A stretch of 64,000 bases of DNA, from assembly GCA_947095535.1 (NCBI GenBank), contig OX352774.1:235687825-235751824 (forward strand), read 5' to 3'. Each line of letters begins with the position of its first letter. The stretch's first letter is position 1. Below the pieces are notes generated by a model. It worked only from the letters and a program-made list of their open reading frames with translations. It did not search any database and was not told the DNA's origin. This DNA comes from Poecilobothrus nobilitatus. Taxonomy: Eukaryota; Arthropoda; Insecta; Diptera; Dolichopodidae. Below, one piece after another: positions 1-11,149 of the stretch. Both the position numbers and the translations under genes were made by a program.

Positions 1-777
1 ATAAGGTATTAAAAGAGATCATATTACTACTGTATAGTATAATTTAATGATTTGATTATGTTTTATATGGAAACAAAAACAAAAAATTATGTATAATCAT
101 GAATAAAAATTAATTGAGTTAAATTGAAAAGAAAATGAATATGTATTAAAATTGATATTATATGTACATAGTGTAAACCCGGACTTGAAATTCAAGATGA
201 TGTTGAAAGTGTTAGGTTTTACCTACTTCTTATTATTATGTAGTTGATTATAATATTTGGGTTCCTTTAACACGAAAAGAATAGTTGAGAGTAGTTGGGA
301 GTAGTTGGTAAATGGAACACTAAATTAACATAATTATATTTACCCCTATCTACCGTTTCTCAAAGGTTGGTGTAGTTAGGAGTAGTTGGGAGTAGAAAAG
401 AGTAGTTTACGCAAACGAAGAAACGCAAACAATTTAAAAAAAAAATTTTAAATGAAGTTAAGTTTACAGTTAAAAAGGAAGGTTAAAAAAAATTCTAAAT
501 AATTTTGATATTTTACAAACTTATATAATTATGGTACAAGTAATGTGGAATCATGTAATAAGAGTTTGATAATTTTTAATTTCAAGCGGTCTTCATAGTA
601 CTTTAATCTTCTTTTATCTTCATAACTGTTTCGTGGTTAGAATTCGAATATATAATTTTAATGCTAAACGACAATTTCAAATCTTATTTATCCTTGCTTA
701 TGATTTTCAAGTCAATACATATTTTTCTTCAAATCTTAGATGGATGGTCTTAAGATTGACCAAAAATATAATTTATC
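1..777. other. A/T-rich stretch with degenerate AGTAGTTGGG repeats
   Basis: No coding sequence is recognisable. Two small clusters of a degenerate motif close to AGTAGTTGGG occur at 282-310 and 371-408, with four or five imperfect units in total. The rest is unstructured A/T sequence. The open frames here are short and made of low-complexity residues. Confidence 0.4.
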
Positions 778-1017
778 TAATCATATTTATTTTATTTTAT
801 TTTTGTTGTTTTTTTTTAATACATTTCTCTGCTACATAAATGTGGACAGGAAATTAAACAGTCTTTCCTGTTCAGGCGTGGCTGTAAATGTCCTAAGAGG
901 GAATAACTTTTACGACGTGTGTCGGATTCGAACTCACACTCCCTCGGTGTTTACAGCGTATTTTATACTCTCTTACCCACTAGAGACCATCGAGGCCCCT
1001 GTAATCATATTTATTTT
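778..1017 (-). mobile_element. tRNA-derived SINE insertion with 16-bp target-site duplications
   Basis: Read on the minus strand, the element begins at 1001 with a tRNA-like head (about 1000-918). This has a pol III A-box-like segment (TGGTCTCTAGTGG) and a near-perfect B box (GAGTTCGAATCC). An unrelated body runs to about 838 and an A-rich tail (poly-T on the plus strand, about 794-822) follows. The insertion is flanked by identical 16-bp direct repeats, taatcatatttatttt, at 778-793 and 1002-1017, the signature of target-primed reverse transcription by LINE machinery. The body matches the element at 39181-39373 in order (ATTCCC, GACATTTA, CAGCCAC and TAATTT blocks), so this is a family and not a lone tRNA pseudogene. 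An open frame reading across it at 740-1027 on the other strand is not a gene. Confidence 0.85.
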
Positions 1018-4000
1018 TCCAATTTAAATTGGCAGCAAAGATCACATAACTTATAAAGGATCGATATTATTAAAAAAATGTGCGGACATTGATCAAATGC
1101 TTACTATTTGTTTTTTAAATTCAAAACAAAAAAATAAAACAAACGAAAAAATTTTAAACGTTTTTTCCCAATTATTATTTTTTACTCCCAATTAAAAGTC
1201 TATGCACAACATTGAAATGACATTTTTTTTTTTTAAGTTTTAACGAGGTTTTAAGCTACAGAACATCAAATTTGATGAATGATCGATTAACAATCAAACA
1301 AAAAAACAATACCAAACTTCAAAAAATACAAAAACAAAAAAAAAAAATCAGTTGTTTAAATACAAGTTGATGGAAAAAAAAAATAAAATAATGGTTGAAT
1401 AAATGTCAATAACCCGTTTTTTTTCTTAAACATTTTTTGTTATAATATATTTTTAAGCGAAAATATAAAAAAAAAACAAAAAAGAAAAATAAACAAAATT
1501 CGTTGCACTTAAAAAAAAAAATGTAAAAACAAAAAATAAATCCCAAACTTGAAAGGTAAATTGAATTTATTTTCTATTTTTTATTTTTATTTTAACTTAA
1601 AAATAAACTTTCGTATTTTGAGCTTTAAAAATACAAAAAAAAAAATCATTTTTTAATTTTTTAAATGCTTTAAGTGTCATTATGACAATTTATCAGTCCC
1701 AAACTCATGTAATTATTATTATTTTAACAATTTTTTTGTGTTCTCCGTGTGTTATTTTTTATTTTTTATGTTATTTATTTATTTTTTTAATAAAGTTTTG
1801 AATCTGCTACACATTTAGATGCATATTCACTTGTTTTATTACTCATAAAATTTATTATATAATTTTTTTGACACATGTCAAAACTCTTTATGCCAATATA
1901 TTTATGTTTTTCTTTTACATATTATATCTGTGATATTAAATTTTTATTTAAAAATTTTGAGTAAATATAAATATCATAAATTTAAAACAATTTTGCGCTC
2001 AATCGCTAACAAGTATTATTAATTATGATAATTAAAAATTTATATTAAATTTGTTGACATTTTTTACTGTTAAAATTATTTTATTTTTTTTATTAAGATA
2101 TATTTTTTCTGTGATGTATAAATGTGAAATAAAATTTTAGAAATTGAGTATTTTTTTATTTATGAGTTAATTTTTAATTTAAAATATGAGAAGTAATTTC
2201 TTAATATCTATTTATGTGATTTCAACGACAAGTTATTTTAAAAGTTTAAATCTAAAAAAAATTCGTTATCCATGAGTGTGAGAGATTTAAAAATTACCAA
2301 ATGAAGTTCAAACTATAGAAACAGATTTTTTTTGATTGTTTTTAACATAATTTTTCCTGTAGCTCTCTTGAGTGATATTTAATCACAACGATGAGTGTTA
2401 TTTAATTCAAGATCAAGATTTAATTCATATGATATTAGACGTCTCACGATAATGCTCAGAAAGAGAAAACAAATCTTCAGTATAATAATTTTTAGTATGA
2501 TTAAATATTAAAATTTAATCTTCAAATTACAAATGAAATCTAATTATGAAACCAATTTTGTTAATTTACAAATTATATAACATTTTATAAATTGATATAT
2601 AATAACTTATTATTGCATTCAAAATAAATTGTATTAGAGCTCGTTAATTAAAACTCTAAACATTTTCTATATGTATAAATGTTATTATTTTTTTTTGTTG
2701 TTGTTGCCATTTTTGGATATTAAATTGATTTGATTTATTGACAGTTGACATTTATATGCTATCTTAAACAAAAAAATCCCAAAAAAACAGTGCCACTAAT
2801 TTCTTTTTATAATCACTACATCCCATTCAGAAAAAAAAAAATTAGAAAATAGTTTTGTAATAAAAAGAGGAAGAAATTTATACAAGTGGATGTTGATTTT
2901 ACGGAAATTAAATTTGTTTCTTTTTATTTATTTTATTTTATTTAATTATTTTTATTTTTTTATTATATTTTGTAAAATAAATTTTAATGGTACTTTATGT
3001 AATATAATAATAATTTATATTTTGCCATTTTTTTTATTATTAATTTTTTTCTTTTGTAACGTGGGGATGACTTGACTTAATTAAATCGTGGTTATAGTGT
3101 TTCTTTTTTTTTTTTTTTCTTTTTGTTCAATTAATTAATAAAAAATGTATATAGTAGTAAACCACCTATTGAATATTGAACTTGCTTCTCAATGTTTAAT
3201 GAGTGCCAATTAAATAAAGCGAAACGTTACCATAATACTGTCAAGTTATTGTGTGGAAATTGCAAGGAATTTTCTTAATGAGATTTAATAATAATAATAA
3301 AAAAAAAAAAATGTAGTTAAATAACAGTATAAAAGTGTTCAAGTATATATATGTATGTATATGTATATCTAGGTATGTTAATATTATTTTAATTTATTTA
3401 ATAAGTCAAGTTTTTTTTTTTTTTTTACGGCACTCTAACAGGATATTTTTTAAATTCAGATTAATGAGGTAAAAAAAATTAAGTGAACAGAAATAAAAAA
3501 AAAAAAAAAAAACAAGTGATTTCATAGTTGGGGATTGTTGAATTGGGCACGTGTTGTTTATTAATTAAATGGGGGTTTATAGGATTTTTTAGTTTAATGG
3601 AATTTTTGTTTTTTGTTTTTTAAAAAAGGAAATTTAAAATTGAAAATAAAAGCTTGAGGAGAAAGTAGAGTTGGAATTTTTTTTTTCTTTTTTTTGAGAT
3701 TTATTTTAAAAACAGGATGTAAATTATACAGTATACATATATAGTTTAAGTTAATACCGCCTTTGGTTCTTTATTTTTGTAACCTATAATGTTAAGCACG
3801 TGGTGAGTGGTAATTATGGATATTGTACATGTTCAAATTATTGATTTGAAATTATATTATAAAGAAAAGGAAGAAAAAATTAACTAAATATTTTAAAAGA
3901 AAATATATTCAATATTTTAATTAAATATCCATAAGGAAAATATTTTTTAATAAAAAAGAAAATAAATTTATTGGAACGTTCAATATTTTTTAGTTTAGTA

Positions 4001-4249
4001 AAGTTAAATGTAAGATTATTATTATACTTGTGATAAATAAGAAAATTTATTATTAATAATATATTTATTCAATGACATTTATTTTTACGATGAGAGTGGG
4101 ATCGTAGGGGTTTTGTAAACTATTTATATTAATTAAGTTAGCAATATATGTATTAATTTTATGTATATATGTATCTTTTAATTTTAACTTTTCTTCTATA
4201 CTTAATTTATTTCTATATTTCTTTTGCTTATAATCTCGAAATTTTTAGC
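1018..4249. other. A/T-rich non-genic stretch
   Basis: No recognisable gene. It contains many A or T homopolymers of 8-18 bases, a TATG/TA-rich microsatellite-like patch at about 3343-3370, and two CACGTG E-box hexamers at 3548-3553 and 3797-3802. These E-boxes have no neighbouring gene that would give them meaning. Confidence 0.4.
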
Positions 4250-5115
4250 ACATTTTTCAAAACAATTTGAAAATTTTCTGTATTAGTTTCACTCTGCCCG
4301 TTCATTCGTCCATTTGTGCGTTCGTCTGTCCGTATCACTTTTCGTTCGTCTGTTTATTTATTTACAAAACTTCTACACAGTGAAAAGCTAAGAGAAATCA
4401 AATTTTAACCATGGGTATGTATTGTAAAAAATTAATGTTGTGAAACAACTTTTTTATGTAGCCTCAATTGTTGCAAAGTTACACTTCTTAAAAATTTGAA
4501 AAAATCCTATCTCAGGCTGTTGTAAAATTTTTTTAATCTTCAAAGTATTGAAGATTTATTAAGATTAATCGTCAAAGTATTGAAGATTTCTTTAGCTTTA
4601 TAAATCAATACCAAAATTTTAAATTTTGTTTCCAATTTAGTATTTAAAATTTTCCGTTATGGAAAACCAAAATTTTACAATATTTTGCTTTTAGTTGCAA
4701 CTTTGAAATTTTGAGAGAAGAAAAATTTTTTTAAATTAGCATAAGTTAAAGCAGAAAGTATTTTTCTACTTTCCCTTGTTTAAGGGATGAATATTTAATA
4801 TTTTTAGATACCTATTTCCATCTTAGAGACCTAATACAATTTTTTTTTTTTCAAAGTAAAACGTAAATATAAATACTCTAATATTGTATTTGATATGTTT
4901 TAACAACTTTTCTTTTACTTATAAAGAATTTTCGAAATTAAAGAAAGTGTTTAATGATTTTTCACAATTCTTATATATAAAATTGTAAGAAACTTAAAAA
5001 AATTTGATGCAAGTCACAATTCTAAATTGTTTTTATTTTCTTTTGGAATATGTACGCCTTTTAAAAACCTTTAATTTATATTCTGCCTTGTTTGATTTAT
5101 TTTGTATTTGGTTCT
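4250..5115 (+). repeat. Dispersed repeat family, copy A
   Basis: This copy starts near a decayed GTCY-type microsatellite (4297-4350, several CGTTCGTCYGTCCG-like units). It continues through a shared block (ATTTACAAAACTTCTACACAG, then CCATGGGTA, then AATTAATGTTGTGAAACAACTTT). It ends after a GCAAGTCACAATTCTAAA block and TTCTGCCTTGTTT at about 5080-5092. The same blocks in the same order recur at 13262-13960 (plus strand), and parts recur on the minus strand at 7055-7500 and 8935-9262. Divergence is high and internal A/T-rich parts are hard to align by eye. No coding capacity is seen; the open frame at 5004-5204 lies inside the repeat and is spurious. Confidence 0.6.
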
Positions 5116-6252
5116 ACTTTAGCAAAATTTCAGGCCATATTTTAAATGTGTGTTCCTTCAAGGATTTTTTAATGGTATACTTATATTTGAAAAAAAAAAA
5201 GTAAGTATATGTAACTATGCATTTGCAAAATTTTGTCAATTAAAATATACAATAAATAATTTTAATTAAATTTACGTTTCATTCTAATTTAATTTTATTG
5301 AAAACGAAATTTTTTTTTAAGTTTACGTTTTTTTTATGTACGAGTATGATAATTTTGTGAAAAAAGACAGAATATAAATTTATAATTTTGGTTTTTTTTG
5401 AATTACAAAAAAATGTTTTTTTTTTGAATTATTATTATTTTTTTTGTTTTTATTGATTCTTCAAGATTTTAGTAAATTTCCCTTCTTTGATCTGCAAACA
5501 ACATTTTTCGAGTTTCTGCTTAAAAACTTAGATAGTATGGCTCTGATAAATTCGACATGTTTTTATGGAATCTATACTCACCTCAGATTATTTTCGCAGG
5601 TATACTTATAATGTTAAAAAGAACATTATAAGTTATGGTTGATTTCTTTTTTAAGGACTTCTATTAAGATACACTGTATATATACTCTTATCAAATAAAA
5701 AATAATCAATACATAAATTTAAACAAAATTAACAAAAAATTTTAAATTAAATTTGAAGACATCTCTAAATTTATTTATTTATTCTCAAAATTTAATTTAA
5801 TATTAAATATTTGTTTAAATTTTTGGTTTGTTTTTTTTGTAAGAGCCATGTAGGTATATTTTCTTTTTACTTTTTTTTTTCTTATTACATTTTCTAAAAT
5901 ATACAAAATAATAAAAACCAAATATTGAAAAAAAAAAACGTGTCTAAACATGGGAAGTTCAATATATGTACATAAAAATTGAGGTTTTTATTATTTTTTT
6001 ATATTTTAGTTTTTATATTTGGGACCAAAAAAAAAAATTTTTTTTTTAACAACATAATGACATGTTGACAATGATGATGATGCGTCTTGTATAGTACATA
6101 AGTATTATGATTATATTTGAATAATGATGAAATCTTACATATATAAATACATTATACAACATATGCAACATTAGATACATGTAAATTATATATACATTAA
6201 ACCAAAATTACATTATAATTTATAAAAATAATATTTAAGTTAAATAAAAACT

Positions 6253-6260
<8 letters not shown>

Positions 6261-6288
<28 letters not shown>
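6261..6288. repeat. (TA)14 microsatellite
   Basis: An uninterrupted TA dinucleotide run of 28 bases, flanked on both sides by ACATATG-like sequence. Confidence 0.9.
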
Positions 6289-6293
<5 letters not shown>

Positions 6294-6758
6294 GAGCACA
6301 TATGAAAGTATGTAAAATTTGACAACATTGACCTTAACATTTTAATGTCAACTAATATGTCAAGGTGTATTGATTTTATGATAAGATAAAATGCAACAGA
6401 AAATTTTCAAAATAAAAAAAAAATGTTGTTAGATTTTAATATGGGGAATGTTTGAAAAGTTTTTTAGTATGTTGCATTATGGTATTTTTTTTTTTTTTAT
6501 TTATTTTATTTACTTGTTTTTTGTGGGACTTTTTTTTTTTTTTCTTTTAAAAACTTGTTTAAACAAATGTTATTTTTCTTTACTTTTTTATCTAATGTTC
6601 ATAAAAAATAACACAAAAAAAAAAAGATAAAAAACTACTGATAAAAAACTGATAATAACTGGTACTGCATAGATGATTTAATATTTAAGATAAGTATCTA
6701 AATTATATATACAATGAATTCATTTCTATTTAATTGGAATATTGAAACTGAAAATTCC

Positions 6759-6820
6759 AATTTTTAGAAATAGGTATATACCCTACCCAACTATACAACT
6801 ATACCCTATTTCTAAAAATT
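6759..6820. repeat. Perfect 16-bp inverted repeat (hairpin)
   Basis: AATTTTTAGAAATAGG at 6759-6774 is exactly complementary to CCTATTTCTAAAAATT at 6805-6820, leaving a 30-nt C/A-rich loop. No terminator or RNA gene context is visible, so the role is unknown. Confidence 0.8.
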
Positions 6821-7054
6821 TCTAGTATAATATCTGTTAATCTTATGTTAATTTATATACATAAGTACATATGCTATATACCTTTGCTACATTAAATACA
6901 TCATTTGAACAAAATATTTTTATTTAATCTCTGATATTTTTAAGTTAAAGATTAATAAATAATTAAAACATTATTTTTGTGTTACGTTTTTGGTGAGTGT
7001 GGGGATCCTTTATACATTCGTAAAAAAAATTTTTAATTGAAGTAAAATATTAAA

Positions 7055-7500
7055 CAAGGCAGAATGTAAACTAACGGTTTCTAAAAGTGCACAAAAGGTA
7101 ATAAGAACTGTTTAGAATTGTGACTTGCACGAAAATTTGAAAATATTATATAAGAAAAAATGTGAAAATGGGATTTTTTTGAAATTTGAGGTGCTGCAAG
7201 TCCAGAACCCTATATAACTAAGAAAAGCTGTTAACATACGTAAAAATATATTACTAAAGCTTTAATTTTTATGTCTTGGCAAAGAAAAATTTGTACAGGT
7301 GCCTAAAAATAGCAAAGTTTCTATTTTTGATCCCTAATTAAACAGAGGGTGATACAAAAAAATTTCAAGTTCCTATCTAAAAGCGTGGCGGAGTTGCGGT
7401 AAAAAAATTATGCAAAATTTGGTTTTCACTTAATGGTAAATTTAAATACGACCATGGTTTTAGTCACATCGTTTAAGTATCTGGTCTGAGTTTGTAGTAC
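7055..7500 (-). repeat. Dispersed repeat family, copy D
   Basis: On the minus strand this stretch ends (7060-7140) with the same pair of blocks seen at the end of copy A: GTGCAAGTCACAATTCTAAA, then TTCTGCCTTGTTT about 60-70 bases later. Near 7455 it contains the complement of the CCATGG block. The middle has sub-repeats around the motif GGAGTTGCGG/CCGCAACTCC. It is diverged from the other copies and partly shared with 8935-9262 (TATATAAYTAAGAAAR followed by a GTTAA block). Confidence 0.5.
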
Positions 7501-8934
7501 CTTGGTATAACAGAGAGGAACAATATCTGGTTTTTAATTATATATTTGATTCCTACTCAAATGTAAATTATTCTGAAGAAGCATTGTACGTTTTGTAGTA
7601 ATTATACCCGTATACTTGTAAATACGCAATTCAAATCAATGTAGACTTTTTTATGACGTATATACTTAGTACTCGGTATTAACTTATAAATGTTATATTA
7701 ATTTTATTGACAGTTATCGAAAATTACTCTAATCATATTAATTTTTATATTTTGTTAAAAAAAAAAAAAAAACAAACTTTTATGATACTCATTGCTTAGG
7801 AATTTTCTTTTTTCCTTTAGTATCGCAATATTTCCAATTTTTTTTTAGTGTCTGTGCATTATATTCTGTCAATCAAAATGTATAGGTATACTTTTTTTTT
7901 TAATAGTTTTAATTTATGATTTAATAATTTATTTGTTTGTTTGTTTTTTGTGTTGTTGTTATTTCTGAAAGTTTTAATTTGATTTGCTGTCAACTAAGCA
8001 AAGAAAATTTTAGTAAACAGTTGATTAAATATAATATTTTAACGCAATTTTTAATTTATAGGTCATCATACAAAGCACTTTATTTTAAGGCGTCAAAACA
8101 GTATGTATTTTGTTATATTATAGTATATGTATATGTAAATAAATAGACGTCATTATGACATATTAAATATTAACTTAATTGAAAAAAAAAAAATAATAAT
8201 GAAAAGAAAAGAAAAACAAAGAAAAAATAGTGTTAGAAAACAAAAATGTGTGTTAAAAACATGTGATATAAAAATAATAACAAAAATTAGCAAATTTAAA
8301 TTAAAAATGTGTTAATAAAGAAAACAAGCAGACAACATGTCTACATTTAGGTGAATAGTAAAAAAAAAAATAATAATATAATTTCTTTTGACTTTTAAAA
8401 ATTAAATTAGAAACTTTTTTTTGTAATTTTATTAAAGTTTTAAATTAAATTTTTGGCATACAAGGGGTTTTAAACAATTGACAGAAAAATAGAACTAATA
8501 GATTCTAAGAACATCTTTATGTAGAAATATACTGTTTGTTTTTTAAATGTATTGCTTTAATGTTTAGTTAAAGTACTACAAGATGTATGAATTACTTTAG
8601 ACATACATTTATTTTGATTTAAAATGTAATTTTAGAATTTCAAATAATTTTGTTCAATATCATATACTTATAAAAACATGTTTCTTAACTATTAACTATT
8701 AATAGCATATGCTTACATTAATTCTGACACATGATACGAGATACTAAAGAAATACTGTAAATAATTAAGACAATATAAAATATATCTAAATAAATCTTAA
8801 TGTTTTTTCGTTACTAAGTAGTTTAGGTAGTTTCAAAAGTAAATCGGCGATATTTAAAGCTTTAAACCTTCGTGAGCCAATCAAGAATATTTATCAGATT
8901 TTCGTATTTTCTTAGAGCTTTATATTGGATATAA
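7501..8934. other. A/T-rich non-genic stretch
   Basis: No gene, RNA or ordered repeat was recognised. The longest open frame (7937-8146) is hydrophobic low-complexity sequence with no family resemblance and starts at a non-ATG codon. Confidence 0.4.
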
Positions 8935-9262
8935 GAAAAAAATTGTAAAAAAAATCCTATATAATTAAGAAAACCTGTTAAACCAAGTCAAATCATACTG
9001 TTGAAGTTTTAATTTTTGCTTTTAACTTTCATATATTTTTTACAGTTGCCTAAGTTACAGCTGTTTAACAATAACAATTTTTTTATTTTTTGACTCCTGT
9101 GTCCCTTAGACCCCGCTAATACCACTTAAATTTTAAAAGATTTTCTTTTTCTCAAAAAGAACCATGAACCATTTCTCAAAAAACCCACTCTGGGTTAAAA
9201 TATCATTGCTCTAGATTTAACTGTGTAGAAGTTTTGTAAACAGACAAATGGGCCGAAGGATA
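8935..9262 (-). repeat. Dispersed repeat family, copy C (partial)
   Basis: On the minus strand this copy starts at about 9262 with a CCATTTGTCTG remnant, followed at once by TTTACAAAACTTCTACACAG (9243-9220). The same order is found at the start of copy A. It becomes unalignable by eye past about 8935 and lacks the TTCTGCCTTG end block, so it looks truncated. Confidence 0.5.
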
Positions 9263-9782
9263 GTTGGTGTTGCTTAATGTTTAAACAGATATAAATTTAA
9301 TTATTAAGTCGAACATAAAGAAATATATTTTTGAAATTAGTGAATAATAAAGAATTAAAGAATTGATTGTCTATAAGATATAGGTATGTGATAGATAGAA
9401 TGTAAAACATTGATAGGTACTCTAACCTCTTTTTTTTTGAAAAATTTTTTTCTCTATTATGAAAAGGATCTGAACTATAAAAGTAAATACTAACATTTAA
9501 ATTGATTCTTAAGAATCATATGATTTTTATAAGTTACATATTTTATGTATTTGTAATAGGCAGTAATATTCATGGTATGGTAATTATGGTTAAACAACAA
9601 TTAAATATATTAACCAACAAAATAGTATAGAAATAATAATTTAATTTTCTTTTCAAAAAAAAAAAAAAAAACTACGAGGTTAATTTGAACAGAAGGTTAA
9701 AGTTTACACTAACCGATAGTGTAAATATTTTTTCTTTTTTTTTTTTTTTATGTTCTATATACCTATATACATGTACTACCTA

Positions 9783-9800
9783 TATACCTATATAGGTATA
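9783..9800. repeat. 18-bp perfect palindrome
   Basis: TATACCTATATAGGTATA is its own reverse complement. It lies in a 9755-9810 patch where ACCTATAT/ATATAGGT units alternate, so it may simply be part of a simple-sequence region. Confidence 0.75.
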
Positions 9801-11052
9801 GGTATACAAAAATTTAATTGAATTGGTATTAAATTTTATAATTTAATTAATTTGATAGTAAAAATATTGATTTTTAATTGATTTTTACAATTCTCAAAAG
9901 TATTGTGCAACCATTAAAATTTATTTTAGTTGATTTTAATTGAAAATCAAAATAAAAAGTTTAAAATTAATTTTTATTTTCCTGTTATTTTATAAAAAAC
10001 AAAAAAAAAAAAATAAAAACCTTGACAATTTGTTTTTTTGTGTTTTTTTGCAACCTTTTTTTATTCAATTTATTTTGTTTATTTTTATTTTGCTGAAAAT
10101 TTAACATAAAAATTCTTCTTTATTTTCCAGGAAATATCATATTTATTATTATTTTACATTTATTTTTTTTTATTGTTTTTTTTTTTACCTTCTATATTTT
10201 AGTGTAATTGAGTATATGCCTTGAATTAATTTCCCAATAGTATTGAATTTCCTTCAATTGATTCAAAAATGAATAAAGAATATAAAAAGAAAAATAAGAA
10301 TGGACATGAATTGTATAAAAAGAATCTGCCAATTCAACAAATTTTTCATTATTTATTGTTATTTTCATTGTTGTTATTGTTGTTGATTTTCTTTTTTTTT
10401 TTTTTTTGTTTTTTTTTTAATGAAATAATTGAATTTTCTAGTATAAAATTGGATCAAATGTTAAGGAAAATGCAAAAATTTAACAAAAAAAAAAAAAAAA
10501 AATAAAAAGAAGAAAATCCCCAATAGAACCGACAAAAAAAAACTTTTTTTTTTTTTTTGATTTAAATTCCCTTTTTAAGATTGTCAGTGTGATTTTCTTG
10601 TATTTATTTGTATATAAGTTGTTTTTTTGTGTTACATTACATATAGATAAACATGTTTGTATTGTATTTAGGTATTTGTATAATATTTATTAACTATTAC
10701 ATATTTATAAGTTTTTATAACCTTAATTATTCCTTGATAGATTATGTGAATCTGATTATATACAAAAATATAAGCACTTTTTTTTATTTCAAACAATTTG
10801 TCCTTCCGTCTGTTAATAAAAAAAAAAATGTAGGTACACCGTTAAAAGTAATGAAAATTTTAACAATAGATGGATGACAGCTGCGCCCCTATAAAAGGTC
10901 TAATGAAGAGAGCTACATACCATTAAAGTTCAACGGTTATGTGAAAGAGATTTACTCTGTCTTTCAAAAACTTAATGTTAGAAAATTACCATTTTGAAAA
11001 GAGTAGAATTTTTAAGCATAGGTTCTTATAACAAATCGAATAAAATGTTTGT

Positions 11053-11149
11053 GCTTTCCTAATCTTATTTGCGTGTATGTTATGATTAGTTGTCTATGGG
11101 TAAGGGGCTTTCCTAATCTTATCTTTGTGAATTTTATGATTAGTTAGTC
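11053..11149. repeat. Local imperfect tandem duplication (~54-bp period)
   Basis: GCTTTCCTAATCTTAT...TTATGATTAGTT occurs twice, at 11053-11094 and 11107-11149, with a few substitutions. No function can be assigned. Confidence 0.6.

Larger units (their letters stand above)
5116..7054. other. A/T-rich non-genic stretch
   Basis: No gene recognised. It holds a (TA)14 microsatellite at 6261-6288 and a 16-bp perfect inverted repeat at 6759-6774/6805-6820, both listed separately. The remainder is homopolymer-rich. Confidence 0.4.

Noticed and set aside
740..1027. 95-codon plus-strand open frame
   Set aside because: It reads across the tRNA-derived SINE and its target-site duplications on the opposite strand. 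It is a by-product of the insertion, not a protein gene.
10269..10505. 78-codon ATG frame with a poly-F/L middle and a poly-K end
   Set aside because: The residues follow directly from poly-T and poly-A runs; there is no other protein-like content.
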